Shown here: positions 1 through 7,493 of the stretch, one piece after another
Layout of the letters: the number at the start of each line of letters is the position of its first letter
Position numbering within the stretch: position 1 is the first letter of the stretch
NCBI GenBank assembly: GCA_048262655.1
Contig: JBLXEY010000001.1
Location: forward strand, 434,001-498,000
Reading direction: 5' to 3'
Origin: JABMNT01 sp048262655
GTDB lineage: Bacteria; Pseudomonadota; Alphaproteobacteria; Rhodospirillales; Casp-alpha2
DNA: 64,000 nucleotides
The notes under the pieces: model-generated
Seen by the model: only the letters and a program-made list of their open reading frames with translations
What the model was told of the DNA's origin: nothing
Databases searched by the model: none
Made by a program: the position numbers and the translations under genes

Positions 1-67
1 ATTAATACCCGACATTTGGTTCTTGATCCAAGTACGGCATGTCAACCAGTCACGACATTAGGTTCCT

Positions 68-628
68 ATGCCACGGCATCAGCGTAATGACCTTGAACCT
101 GAAATCCTGTTGTCAGATACCAACGAACAACAACGATTGGTAACCAGTGTTATCGACGGAGATAACTACCGTGCATTGGTCTACGACCGTAATCAAGCAA
201 TCGGTAGAGAAAGCCGCCTTTACCTATTTGGTACATTGGATACACGTCTTCAAGCATGTCGTGATGACGGAGTTAAAATTGATGAAGGGCTTTTGAACTT
301 CATGATACGACAATGTGATTTAGCTGAAGTTCGTATAAAGAAAGACGCCAGCCGCGAACCCATAATACAAGACGGATTAACGGTTAACCGTCTCGTTCGT
401 GTTGGTTGCAGAATACGTATGACACAAGACCAAATAGCTAAACAATACCGCCTATCACGACAAACAGTGAATCAGCAAATAGCGTTATTTCGTAAATGGT
501 ACTTCATCGTGAACTATGGACGAGGATGGTACGAGTTCGATGCAAACCTTTGTTGGAGCGGGAATTTAGCAATCTGCGCTGCTTATAGAGAGGTCCAACA
601 TAACAATGATGAGACGGAAATTCTGTAA
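68..628 (+). CDS. RepL-like winged-helix plasmid replication or regulatory protein
   Basis: A 186-residue protein. A clear helix-turn-helix lies at about residues 118-141 (MTQDQIAKQYRLSRQTV), followed by a wing rich in aromatic residues and a NLCWSGN motif at 160-166. The order HTH, short wing, then a W-x-G-N sequence resembles RepL/RepA-type plasmid initiators and related MarR-like plasmid regulators; this is by resemblance only. The first 110 residues are not recognised. The ATG at 68 is the first start after an in-frame TAG at 59-61, so the gene is complete. It lies 66 bases upstream of a RepB-type primase on the same strand, which supports a role in replication of an integrated plasmid-like element. 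It could equally be a transcription factor that controls that module. Confidence 0.6.
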   Translation: MPRHQRNDLEPEILLSDTNEQQRLVTSVIDGDNYRALVYDRNQAIGRESRLYLFGTLDTRLQACRDDGVKIDEGLLNFMIRQCDLAEVRIKKDASREPIIQDGLTVNRLVRVGCRIRMTQDQIAKQYRLSRQTVNQQIALFRKWYFIVNYGRGWYEFDANLCWSGNLAICAAYREVQHNNDETEIL

Positions 629-642
629 CGGTATATCTGCCC

Positions 643-660
643 TTATTCCGTATGGAATAA
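643..660. promoter_or_regulatory. Inverted repeat between the rep-like gene and the primase gene
   Basis: TTATTCC and GGAATAA form 7-bp arms around a 4-base spacer. The repeat sits 15 bases after the stop of the winged-helix gene and about 35 bases before the primase start. It could be an operator for the winged-helix protein or a weak hairpin. No T-run follows, so it is not a convincing terminator. Confidence 0.35.
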
Positions 661-694
661 ATGAACACACACCCCTAGGGTATAAGGAAGAAAG

Positions 695-1609
695 ATGAGT
701 AAGCGCAATTATTCCCGCACAGCCGTTACTGAGATGGTCTTTGCATTACCAACCAATCAATGGCAAATGCGCTTAGTGCCAGATGATGACCATAGTGATC
801 TTCCCGTAATCTCACCTACCTATTCAACAGGTCAGCTAATCAATGCAGTTAAATTCCTACGTCATGAAAACATGAACGGCTATCACATTTACGGCAGACC
901 CATTACATGCAGACATATTCTAGTTGATGATCTTGGTGAAGATGCAATGGATCAACTTCGTACTGACGGTTTAGGTCCAGCTTTTGGTGTAAGGACCAGC
1001 AAAGGCAATCATCAAGCATGGATCACACTTTCCAAAGACGAAGTTGAACCTGATATAGCCAAAGCAGCCGCAATTATAGTTGGCAAACGATATGGTGGTG
1101 ATCTTGGCTCAACTGATGCCCAACACATGGGACGGCTTCCCGGTTTCACTAACCGTAAAGACATATACCGCAGCAATGAATTATATCCGTTCACTGGATT
1201 GAAAGGACAGGTATTACGAGGAGTTGCGCCAGCCGCTCCACAACTGCTTATTGAAGCCGAGACACTTGCTGCTTCATTCCCTACTTCCCCTCCTTGCACC
1301 CTAGGGGCGTGTGGACCTGCAAACACCAACCTAGACATTGATCCATCACGATCAATTATGACAGAAACAGAAGCCATTGAGATTTATGACGCTGAATTGC
1401 AATACCAAGCCCAACGTATGAATTGGGACTTACCAATCACCAAAGGTATGCGTAGCGATGCTGATTTCTACATTTGCAGGGGATTGAAACAGAAGTCTGG
1501 ATTTGATCCAGATGATCTTGCTGCGTTACTAACATTAGCAAGTGATAAAGCCGCAGATAACGGCATCAAGTATGTAATAAGAACGGTAAATGCAGCCTGT
1601 TCTAAATAG
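695..1609 (+). CDS. RepB-family DNA primase (plasmid or mobile element replication)
   Basis: A 304-residue protein resembling the RepB-like DNA primase domain of plasmids and integrative elements, which lays primers at a plasmid origin. Supporting motifs are an acidic pair in HILVDDLG (Asp78, Asp79), GNHQAW at 104-109 and RLPGFTNRK at 147-155, in the order expected for this archaeo-eukaryotic-primase-like fold. A C-terminal helical domain (about 225-304) contains MRSDADFYI and a YVIRTV segment, as seen in accessory domains of such primases. The start has a good ribosome site (AAGGAAGAAAG just before ATG). No helicase or relaxase gene is visible beside it, so either the module relies on host functions or its partners lie left of the window. 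Confidence 0.7.
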   Translation: MSKRNYSRTAVTEMVFALPTNQWQMRLVPDDDHSDLPVISPTYSTGQLINAVKFLRHENMNGYHIYGRPITCRHILVDDLGEDAMDQLRTDGLGPAFGVRTSKGNHQAWITLSKDEVEPDIAKAAAIIVGKRYGGDLGSTDAQHMGRLPGFTNRKDIYRSNELYPFTGLKGQVLRGVAPAAPQLLIEAETLAASFPTSPPCTLGACGPANTNLDIDPSRSIMTETEAIEIYDAELQYQAQRMNWDLPITKGMRSDADFYICRGLKQKSGFDPDDLAALLTLASDKAADNGIKYVIRTVNAACSK

Positions 1610-2096
1610 TTGTTTTGTTTGTGTGCCATGTAGTCAAAACAGGCCATATATTTTGGAATTAATATATTAACTGATTTATGGTTAACACATATAACAATAA
1701 CTAATGAAACAGACCACATTCCAGCAAATTACATCCTTGCGATACGGTCTAGAGTAACCGCTGAGTATCGGGGTTATGTCTGATATACCGTTGGCAACGG
1801 TACTTTTAGCATCGGATTAGCCAACACTTCACGGACGATAGTGGTGTTTTGATGTGTGCAGGTTTTGAATTATGAACTGAATCGATTTAGCGGCAAACAA
1901 TCTATCAATCGGTTATTAGGATGCCAAAATCAGAAAACTCGACTGCTCATTTCCATTGTCCGTTATGGGGGGCTAAGCGGAAGTGTTTTCGGGCAATTGA
2001 AAACAGCCGGTTATGGCCCCAAGCGGACCCTGCAAAGGTGGCAACCTTAGAGTTGAATGCAAGAACATTCAGTGTTCGTCAATGGGACTTGCTGTA
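1610..2096. other. Intergenic stretch after the primase; one short palindrome
   Basis: I see no supported gene here. The one structured element is a 17-base palindrome at 1786-1802, TACCGTT-GGC-AACGGTA (7-bp stem, 3-base loop), followed by CTTTTAGC. It could be a weak terminator, an operator or an origin-associated hairpin. The only plus-strand ORF in the stretch starts with GTG, has no ribosome site and matches nothing I recognise. Confidence 0.4.
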
Positions 2097-2984
2097 CTAG
2101 TTGTAGTTAACCGAGATGCTATAGGAGCCTGTATAAACCCCACCCGCCTGATTTGAACCGACATTCAATGTCGCTCCTACATTGATGGTACGAGATCCAC
2201 CACCGGCAATTGTCGGTGAAACACCACCATCATGGTTAAAATTATCCACGGTCATCGTGTTGCCTCCGCTCGACAACGTCGCACTGCCCGGCAACGTGAC
2301 GCTGAATGAAGCGCCGCCTTGACCTGACACCGCAAAAACACCTTGAGAAACCGCCCCCCCCAAATCGGTTACATTAATTGCTGACGACGCGCCGGAAGTA
2401 CTGACAGACAATGTCCCACCAACAGCAGCGGAGGCAATATAACCAAAATTCAATTGCGCTGTTTCGGATATAGTGATTGGTGCGACAATTGAACTTGAAG
2501 TCGTCGCTGTCGCGTCGCCCATTGTCGACGTGCTGTTATCGTCAACAGTTATCGTAAAACCACCCGTTAATCCAGATTTTGGCGCTTGATTGATGGGAAC
2601 AGTTAACCTGCCCCCAACATAGATTGTAAGATTACCCGAGCTATCAAGTTGTGCCGGCGCGGTGATATCCGTTGCCAGGTTATCAACCGTTAATGTCACG
2701 CCGCTCTTGGATATCGTAAAGGATGATGGCAGCGTAATTGTAACAAACCCCGACGGCGTGCCTCCCGATACCTGAAATTTGGCCCTGGTGACCGAACCGC
2801 CGAAATCAAATATGGTTCCTGTTAAGGATTTACTATCCGTATTGACATTTATCGTCGCCGTACCGGACCCGTCGACACTTGATGCAATCGTCCCAAACGC
2901 CATGTTAGTCTTGCGCTTGACTGAAAATTTGGCCTCTGCAGCAGATGCAATAAAACAAGCCAATAATATTAGTATTGTTTTCAT
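2097..2984 (-). CDS. Secreted protein with two tandem DUF4402 domains
   Basis: A 295-residue protein with a clear Sec signal peptide (MKTILILLACFIASAAEA, cleavage probably after AEA), then two homologous beta-rich repeats at about residues 20-150 and 168-295. Each repeat has an (A/N)FG(T/Y)IA start, a V/I-T-LP core, a TVDN segment and a VGx(T/R)L(T/N)V end; the second ends in SVNYN. This is the DUF4402 pattern. The family is exported and often found in surface or pilus contexts; its function is unknown. I chose the ATG at 2984 because the longer frame needs a TTG start and would hide the signal peptide. It lies between the replication module and the tRNA, so it is probably cargo of the element. 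Confidence 0.75.
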   Translation of the reverse strand: MKTILILLACFIASAAEAKFSVKRKTNMAFGTIASSVDGSGTATINVNTDSKSLTGTIFDFGGSVTRAKFQVSGGTPSGFVTITLPSSFTISKSGVTLTVDNLATDITAPAQLDSSGNLTIYVGGRLTVPINQAPKSGLTGGFTITVDDNSTSTMGDATATTSSSIVAPITISETAQLNFGYIASAAVGGTLSVSTSGASSAINVTDLGGAVSQGVFAVSGQGGASFSVTLPGSATLSSGGNTMTVDNFNHDGGVSPTIAGGGSRTINVGATLNVGSNQAGGVYTGSYSISVNYN

Positions 2985-2994
2985 CGATCGACTT

Positions 2995-3093
2995 TCATCT
3001 AACTGGCGAAAATTGGGCAAGTGCTATTGGCCTTGCGGGAACTGCAAGCGCGACCAACAGTGAGCACATTAACAAGAATTTATTTAGAACCAT
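2995..3093 (-). CDS. Orphan signal-peptide ORF (32 aa), probable gene remnant or leader peptide
   Basis: This short ORF starts at an ATG preceded by a purine-rich AGGAGAGCAAGGGACGGGCC and encodes a basic N-terminus, a hydrophobic core (FLLMCSLLVALAV) and an A-L-A end, then stops with TGA. It reads as a complete signal peptide with almost nothing after it. It ends 11 bases before the DUF4402 start, in another frame. It could be the 5' remnant of a frameshifted or truncated secreted-protein gene, or a translated leader coupled to the DUF4402 gene. It has no recognisable homologue. Confidence 0.35.
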   Translation of the reverse strand: MVLNKFLLMCSLLVALAVPARPIALAQFSPVR

Positions 3094-3766
3094 GGCCCGT
3101 CCCTTGCTCTCCTGAACTTTTGATAGATACCATCAATCAAGATTGATAATGAGAGACAAGAATGCCCGTGTATGCATACAGGAAGCTGACAGAATCATTA
3201 TTATTTTGTAACACTTATTAACGGGCATGAACAAATTAATGATTTTTTGCGCGGCTGGAACAGTAGGCGACTGGTTCGTGCTCGAGACGGACAAGCGTAA
3301 ATAAATTAAAGAATAGAAGTCGCATGTCGCCTTTTGGCACTTTCCAAACTCAAATTACTCACGGGAATATTGTCTGCTATGAGTGGTTTGACCGGACATT
3401 AATACCTCAAGCCAAAATGCTAAGTTACTATGTATTCGGTTCGATATGAGCGATCCCCACAATGGGTGATGCCTGATCTGACTATAGCCCTGACGCCACT
3501 TCTTTAACCCCCTGTTTTGGAATAGCGGGGGGAGGGCAAACATCTTTAACCCTTACGGGTGTATCAAGGACGTGTAGCCGTCCTTAATAATCCTCACTAC
3601 CAACCCTTCGTTGGATCGCAGCACTGATAAGAACACTCGCCGTTTGGCAGAACTGAATACGATGTATTCAGTTCGCATGTGAGCTTGATGGAGCCGCCAC
3701 CAAGTAAAGTAGCCACTCGCAAGACTCGCTAGGCCACTTGACATGGATGTCTGTGGTGGCTGAGCG
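3094..3766. other. Largely non-coding stretch with one diverged direct repeat
   Basis: I see no supported gene in this part of the accessory segment. TGTATTCGGTTCGATATGAG (3431-3450) recurs in diverged form at 3663-3683. On the minus strand both copies can encode an R-T-E-Y-I-V peptide, in short ORFs without ribosome sites, so the stretch may hold decayed copies of a small gene. The part just upstream of the DUF4402 gene (3094-3350) is A+T-rich and should contain its promoter, but no convincing -35/-10 pair stands out. Confidence 0.35.
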
Positions 3767-3961
3767 CTATTGTGTCAACTTGGTATACATAGAAACAGTT
3801 GCCAGTGCTGGGACAGACAGCGTAATCTGACGATTATAACGACCTTCCTGATTTAGTATGGCATGTGGAATCGGGTTTGTTTCACGTGAGATACGGCTGA
3901 CTTCCCAAACGATATAAGGCACGTTGGCCTTGATGAACCGATCACCAACATTTACAGACAT
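3767..3961 (-). CDS. Small hypothetical protein (64 aa)
   Basis: A 64-residue ORF beginning MSVNVGDRFIKA. Composition is that of a small folded beta-rich protein: alternating hydrophobics, a VW-V segment and a short C-terminal ITLSVPAL stretch. A second possible ATG lies 12 bases further upstream (3973). The ATG at 3961 has only a weak GGGTG ahead of it. It lies in the accessory segment about 300 bases from the tRNA-Phe gene. I do not recognise a family, and no cysteine or catalytic motif suggests a function. It could be a small cargo or excision-related protein, but nothing in it shows this. Confidence 0.4.
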   Translation of the reverse strand: MSVNVGDRFIKANVPYIVWEVSRISRETNPIPHAILNQEGRYNRQITLSVPALATVSMYTKLTQ

Positions 3962-4163
3962 AAATACACCCATTATCCAATTGCATTAAATTCAGCACCG
4001 ACATTACCAATGGATATTGTCATAGGCATGTGAAGGTTCAATGACTGATTTAGTCTGTTGATATTGATTCATGTGAACACTGAGTTAGCGCATTCTGAGA
4101 ATGGTATTAGTACCCGTATTTATCTGAACTCTTCGACTAAGACGTTATAAATCACCAATTCTG

Positions 4164-4185
4164 GTGGGTACTCAGTGGGTACTCA
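4164..4185. repeat. Two perfect tandem copies of an 11-bp repeat near tRNA-Phe
   Basis: GTGGGTACTCA occurs twice, head to tail, 66 bases from the 3' end of tRNA-Phe. Short direct repeats beside a tRNA used as an attachment site are often recombinase or excisionase arm sites. That role is inferred from position only. The repeats follow a small hairpin-forming CACCA-ATTC-TGGTG at 4153-4166. Confidence 0.5.
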
Positions 4186-4251
4186 TTTTGAATGCAGCTA
4201 TCACTTGGACAACACATATATCTATAACATATTGATTTTATTATAGAAAAA

Positions 4252-4327
4252 TGGTGCCCGGGGGCGGACTTGAACCACCGACACGCGGATTTTCAATCCG
4301 CTGCTCTACCACCTGAGCTACCCGGGC
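4252..4327 (-). tRNA. tRNA-Phe (GAA)
   Basis: Read on the minus strand, this 76-base gene has a 7-bp acceptor stem (GCCCGGG with CCCGGGC), discriminator A and an encoded CCA. The D arm has GCTCAGGTGGTAGAGC, the anticodon stem GCGGA/TCCGC encloses the loop TTGAAAA with anticodon GAA, and the T arm contains GGTTCAAGTCC. Its 3' end points toward the accessory segment at 1-4251, the usual arrangement when an element has integrated into a tRNA 3' end. Confidence 0.97.
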
Positions 4328-4447
4328 AACATATCATCGTCGGATGGGGAACGGGTCTAGAAATGCCCGATACGTCATCGACGAGGCCGCTTATAAAAGA
4401 TAATCCGGGGGCTGTCCAGCACCCGAAATCGCGTTTTTATGGTTTTC

Positions 4448-4651
4448 TCAATCTTCTTCGTACAGGTCTTCTTCCGAGCTGATCACTTCATCACCGGGAA
4501 TACGGTAGTCTTCGTTTAACCAACGCCCCAAATCAATATCTGCACAGCGTTTGGAGCAAAAGGGCTTAAAGTCCAGCGTCGCATTTTTCCCGCAATTGGG
4601 GCATTTTTGCCGCAATACGGGAACCGCTTTTACTTGCTTGTCCGCAGACAT
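4448..4651 (-). CDS. yacG: DNA gyrase inhibitor YacG (zinc-binding)
   Basis: A 67-residue protein with the YacG signature: CPNCGK (Cys17, Cys20), then FCSKRCADIDLGRWL (Cys32, Cys36) and a DYRIP motif. In E. coli the four Cys hold one zinc, and YacG binds GyrB and inhibits gyrase. The acidic C-terminal tail (EEDLYEED) is typical. The ATG at 4651 is preferred to the TTG one codon earlier. It lies 6 bases after the stop of the RNase E/G-type gene and is surely co-transcribed with it; the same order is common in alphaproteobacteria. It is the last gene of the minus-strand run before tRNA-Phe. Confidence 0.9.
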   Translation of the reverse strand: MSADKQVKAVPVLRQKCPNCGKNATLDFKPFCSKRCADIDLGRWLNEDYRIPGDEVISSEEDLYEED

Positions 4652-4657
4652 CAACCG

Positions 4658-6103
4658 CTACTTTTTTACTTTGGCGACGACCTGAAACGTTTCCGGGCCA
4701 TAATTGGCATCGGCTTTAAGTTTGATCGCATAACCATTGTGTTTTTCGAGGGTTTTATGAGCATCTGACAAAGCCCCTTTTAAAACCGCAATCACATCCG
4801 GACAGGCGCTCACCGTATAGGTTGGTGCCGGCGTTGCCACGGCTTCCGCTAGAACCCCCCGCAACGCCTCAAGTGCCACAGTTTCCGGAGACTTGAGAGC
4901 CACTGCAATGTTCCCAGACACGATTTCAGATAACGATGGACCTTTGCGACGACGGGTCATCTCCAGCAAACCAAGTTTTGTATAGCCGACCACGTGCGGG
5001 CGCAGCGGATCATCGCCAACGGCTTTGCGAAGCTTGCGATAGACGGCTTCCTGATTTTCCCGCCGACGCATGGAAACAAAATCAATCACCAGCAATCCAC
5101 TCAGATTACGAAGCCGAATTTGATGGGCGATCTCGATTGCTGCTTCCTCGTTGGTCATCAAGGCCGTTTGCTCACGTCCGCCGCCAGACGTGCTGCCTGT
5201 GTTGACATCAATGGCTGTCAGGGCTGGCGTTTCGCTAATGATAAGGGAGCCGCCTGCTGGCAACGCGACCACCGGGTCGAGGGCGGCATCGATCATTTCC
5301 TCAACACCGAGCGTTGAAAAAAGCGCCCCTTTCTCTGTTGGGCCGGAAATCGCCTCTTCCAAATCAGGCATTTCTTCTTCGGCAAATTTTTTCAATGCCG
5401 CCAAAAGCTCAGGTTCATCACAAATCAGACTTTCGAGATCCGTTCCACCATAGTCCCTGAGCACGGCGAACGGAGGAGAAAGCTCCTTATCCAGACATTC
5501 GGGCGGCGTCGCTTTTTCCTGACGGGCCTGAATATCAGCCCAGCGTTTCAGGATGCGCTTGACGCCATCATCAAGGTCTTCGTGTTCCGCTTCAGCCGCA
5601 ACAGTGCGCAATACAAAAGCCCCTGCGGCACCTTCCGGGACAACTTTATCCATGATGTCATTCAGGCGCTGACGCTCGTCATCACCGCTAATTTTACGCG
5701 ACAACGTAACCCCGCTCTGGCCCGGTGCGAATATCATATCGCGCCCGGTGAGCGTTACACGGCCCGTCAGTTTGGCACCCTTGTCTTCTTCTGGGTCGCG
5801 GAGCACCTGAACCAGCAGAGAATCACCTTCTGAAATATAATTGGCGATGCGGTCATCACGCTGCTGTTCCCCTGCCGGGCGCAGATCTGCAACTGACAAG
5901 AAACCGGCCCGTTCTTCGCCGATCTCTACGAAAGCCGCTTGCAGCCCATCCAGCACGGCCGTGACGCGCCCCAGATAAATATTGCCAACCAGGCTTTCGC
6001 GACCAACACGCGAAATCATCAAGTCGGATAACCGACCGTCTTCTACAATTGCAATTCGAGTTTCACCGGGAGCCCCGTTGATATAAATACGCTCAGCCGC
6101 CAT
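4658..6103 (-). CDS. rng: RNase E/G family ribonuclease, short form without zinc-link
   Basis: A 481-residue member of the Rne/Rng endoribonuclease family, which cuts single-stranded A/U-rich RNA in mRNA decay and rRNA maturation. An S1-like RNA-binding segment lies at about 36-120 (VGNIYLGRV). The catalytic aspartates are visible: Asp299 in AIDVNTGS and Asp341 in LLVIDFVSM, matching Asp303 and Asp346 of E. coli RNase E. The usual zinc-link motif (CPxCxG) that follows the TR(K/R)R segment and joins protomers is missing: TRRRKGPSLSEIVSG runs straight on without Cys. There is no long C-terminal scaffold. A full-length RNase E is therefore likely to exist elsewhere in the genome. The start overlaps the end of maf by 11 bases. 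Confidence 0.9.
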   Translation of the reverse strand: MAAERIYINGAPGETRIAIVEDGRLSDLMISRVGRESLVGNIYLGRVTAVLDGLQAAFVEIGEERAGFLSVADLRPAGEQQRDDRIANYISEGDSLLVQVLRDPEEDKGAKLTGRVTLTGRDMIFAPGQSGVTLSRKISGDDERQRLNDIMDKVVPEGAAGAFVLRTVAAEAEHEDLDDGVKRILKRWADIQARQEKATPPECLDKELSPPFAVLRDYGGTDLESLICDEPELLAALKKFAEEEMPDLEEAISGPTEKGALFSTLGVEEMIDAALDPVVALPAGGSLIISETPALTAIDVNTGSTSGGGREQTALMTNEEAAIEIAHQIRLRNLSGLLVIDFVSMRRRENQEAVYRKLRKAVGDDPLRPHVVGYTKLGLLEMTRRRKGPSLSEIVSGNIAVALKSPETVALEALRGVLAEAVATPAPTYTVSACPDVIAVLKGALSDAHKTLEKHNGYAIKLKADANYGPETFQVVAKVKK

Positions 6104-6695
6104 TTTTATTTTTCCCTCTTGAGTAACCTAACCCCGTCAGCAACGACGACGTTTCGAAAAGTGGCAATCCCACTACGTTGGGATATGACCCGTTAATCCG
6201 CTTTACAAATACGGATGCCATTCCTTGTATTGCATAGGCCCCGGCCTTGCCCTGCCATTCGCCTGTTTCTATATAATTATGAATTTCACTTTTGCTCAAT
6301 GATTTAAAATGTACCGTTGTCATGACAACCCTGGCAACCTGTTGTCCGCCCGGGGCAATCAGACACACACCACCGTAAACCCGATGGGAGCGACCGGAAA
6401 GCAATTGTAGAAATTTTTTAGCCTCGGCCTCCGATTCCGCTTTCGCCAATGAGCGACGACCGCAGGCAACGACTGTATCCGCCGCCAAAACATAGGAATC
6501 GGGATGTCCGGCGCTGATATGGCAGGCTTTTGCCTCTGCCAGACGCGCAGCCAAATTTCGCGGCAATTCATTTTTTAAGGGATCTTCAGCAATATCGGCA
6601 GCGATCACCTCGTTCGGGACGATACCAATCTGCTCGAGCAATTGCAGCCGACGCGGCGAAGCGGATGCCAGTATAAGACGGCTGGATGTAGCCAC
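6093..6695 (-). CDS. maf: Maf-family nucleoside triphosphate pyrophosphatase
   Basis: A 200-residue Maf/YhdE-like protein, which hydrolyses non-canonical or house-cleaning NTPs (such as dTTP/UTP or modified forms) to the monophosphate and PPi. It has the N-terminal SASPRR loop (11-16) that binds phosphates, the catalytic-base region AADTVV (Asp73), the S-G-R-S-H-R-V-Y segment and the YAIQGMASVFV and GSYPNVVGLPL signatures at the C-terminus. It starts with GTG. It is packed between infA and the RNase gene, overlapping the latter, as in many alphaproteobacteria. The exact nucleotide preference cannot be read from the sequence. Confidence 0.92.
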   Translation of the reverse strand: MATSSRLILASASPRRLQLLEQIGIVPNEVIAADIAEDPLKNELPRNLAARLAEAKACHISAGHPDSYVLAADTVVACGRRSLAKAESEAEAKKFLQLLSGRSHRVYGGVCLIAPGGQQVARVVMTTVHFKSLSKSEIHNYIETGEWQGKAGAYAIQGMASVFVKRINGSYPNVVGLPLFETSSLLTGLGYSRGKNKNGG

Positions 6696-6707
6696 GCCCC
6701 GGAACCG

Positions 6708-6926
6708 CTATTTAAATCGGAAAGTGATTCGGCCTTTGGTCAAGTCATAGGGAGTCATCTCCACATTGACTTTATCGCCTGCCAACACGCGAATACGGTG
6801 TTTGCGCATTTTCCCCGCCGTATGGGCCAGGATTTCGTGTTCATTGTCGAGCATCACACGAAACATCGCGTTAGGCAGCAATTCGGTAACGGTTCCGCTA
6901 AATTCTAGAAGTTCTTCTTTGGCCAT
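6708..6926 (-). CDS. infA: Translation initiation factor IF-1
   Basis: A 72-residue single OB-fold protein that binds the ribosomal A site and helps IF-2 and IF-3 during initiation. It begins MAKEELLEFSG and has the GKMRKHRIRVLAGD and KGRITFRF blocks of the family. The ATG at 6926 is chosen because GAGGG precedes it at a proper distance and because family members start with MAKE; a longer frame adds ten residues without support. It lies just upstream of maf. Confidence 0.98.
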   Translation of the reverse strand: MAKEELLEFSGTVTELLPNAMFRVMLDNEHEILAHTAGKMRKHRIRVLAGDKVNVEMTPYDLTKGRITFRFK

Positions 6927-7042
6927 CGGGCCCTCATTTCTGTTGACTTCGGCCACATAAAACCCCCGTAACCCCTTCTACGCAAGGATTTTTTCGCGAA
7001 ATGCACGTTTTCATTGAATATCGGTGTATTTTTAGATCGATT

Positions 7043-7486
7043 TTAGATATCAACCGCACTCGAGGTCGGGAAACGAGTCTTTATCCGCGCCATCAGGTCA
7101 TCGCGCACCTTGCGATACGCCTCAAGCTTCACATCGCGACTTTCGGATTCGATGATCGACGGATCAAAGGTGTTCCAGAACTCGATCTCCACCGCCATCA
7201 CCCGCGTCATCTCGACCGCCCTGTGTTGGGCTTCTGGTGATAAGGGGATAACCAGATCAAAATAATCGTCTTCCAGGTCATCAAATGTTTTTGAATGATG
7301 ACGGGTCAGATCAATACCGATCTCATCCATCACAGCAACCGCAAACCCATCGATATCACCGGACCGAACCCCCACACTATCGATAAAAACCCGTTGCCCG
7401 TGCAGAAACTTCATAATCGATTCTGCCATTGGCGAACGCACGGAATTCATCGTGCAAGCGAACAAGACGGACGAAGGAAGTTCCAA
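7043..7486 (-). CDS. Low-molecular-weight phosphatase / arsenate reductase-like protein
   Basis: A 147-residue protein of the low-molecular-weight protein tyrosine phosphatase fold. The P-loop CTMNSVRS near the N-terminus gives the C-x5-R signature (Cys11, Arg17), and the general acid is likely Asp108 in TFDPS. This subfamily sits between UPF0262 and infA in many alphaproteobacteria, and its substrate is not known; some relatives are labelled arsenate reductases. The start is TTG, and no better in-frame start is visible. It lies 7 bases after UPF0262, so the two genes are co-transcribed and perhaps translationally coupled. Confidence 0.85.
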   Translation of the reverse strand: MELPSSVLFACTMNSVRSPMAESIMKFLHGQRVFIDSVGVRSGDIDGFAVAVMDEIGIDLTRHHSKTFDDLEDDYFDLVIPLSPEAQHRAVEMTRVMAVEIEFWNTFDPSIIESESRDVKLEAYRKVRDDLMARIKTRFPTSSAVDI

Positions 7487-7493
7487 TGTCTGC

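Noticed and set aside
1856..2050. 64-codon plus-strand ORF after the primase
   Set aside because: It begins with GTG, has no ribosome site and no recognisable family, and lies in a gap with poor coding character.
3508..3532. CCCCC and GGGGGG pair that might form a terminator
   Set aside because: The stem is only five pairs around a 14-base loop and no T-run follows.
3355..3744. Two minus-strand ORFs of about 62 codons in the accessory segment
   Set aside because: Neither has a ribosome site or a recognisable family; the only signal is a shared short peptide that fits decayed copies.
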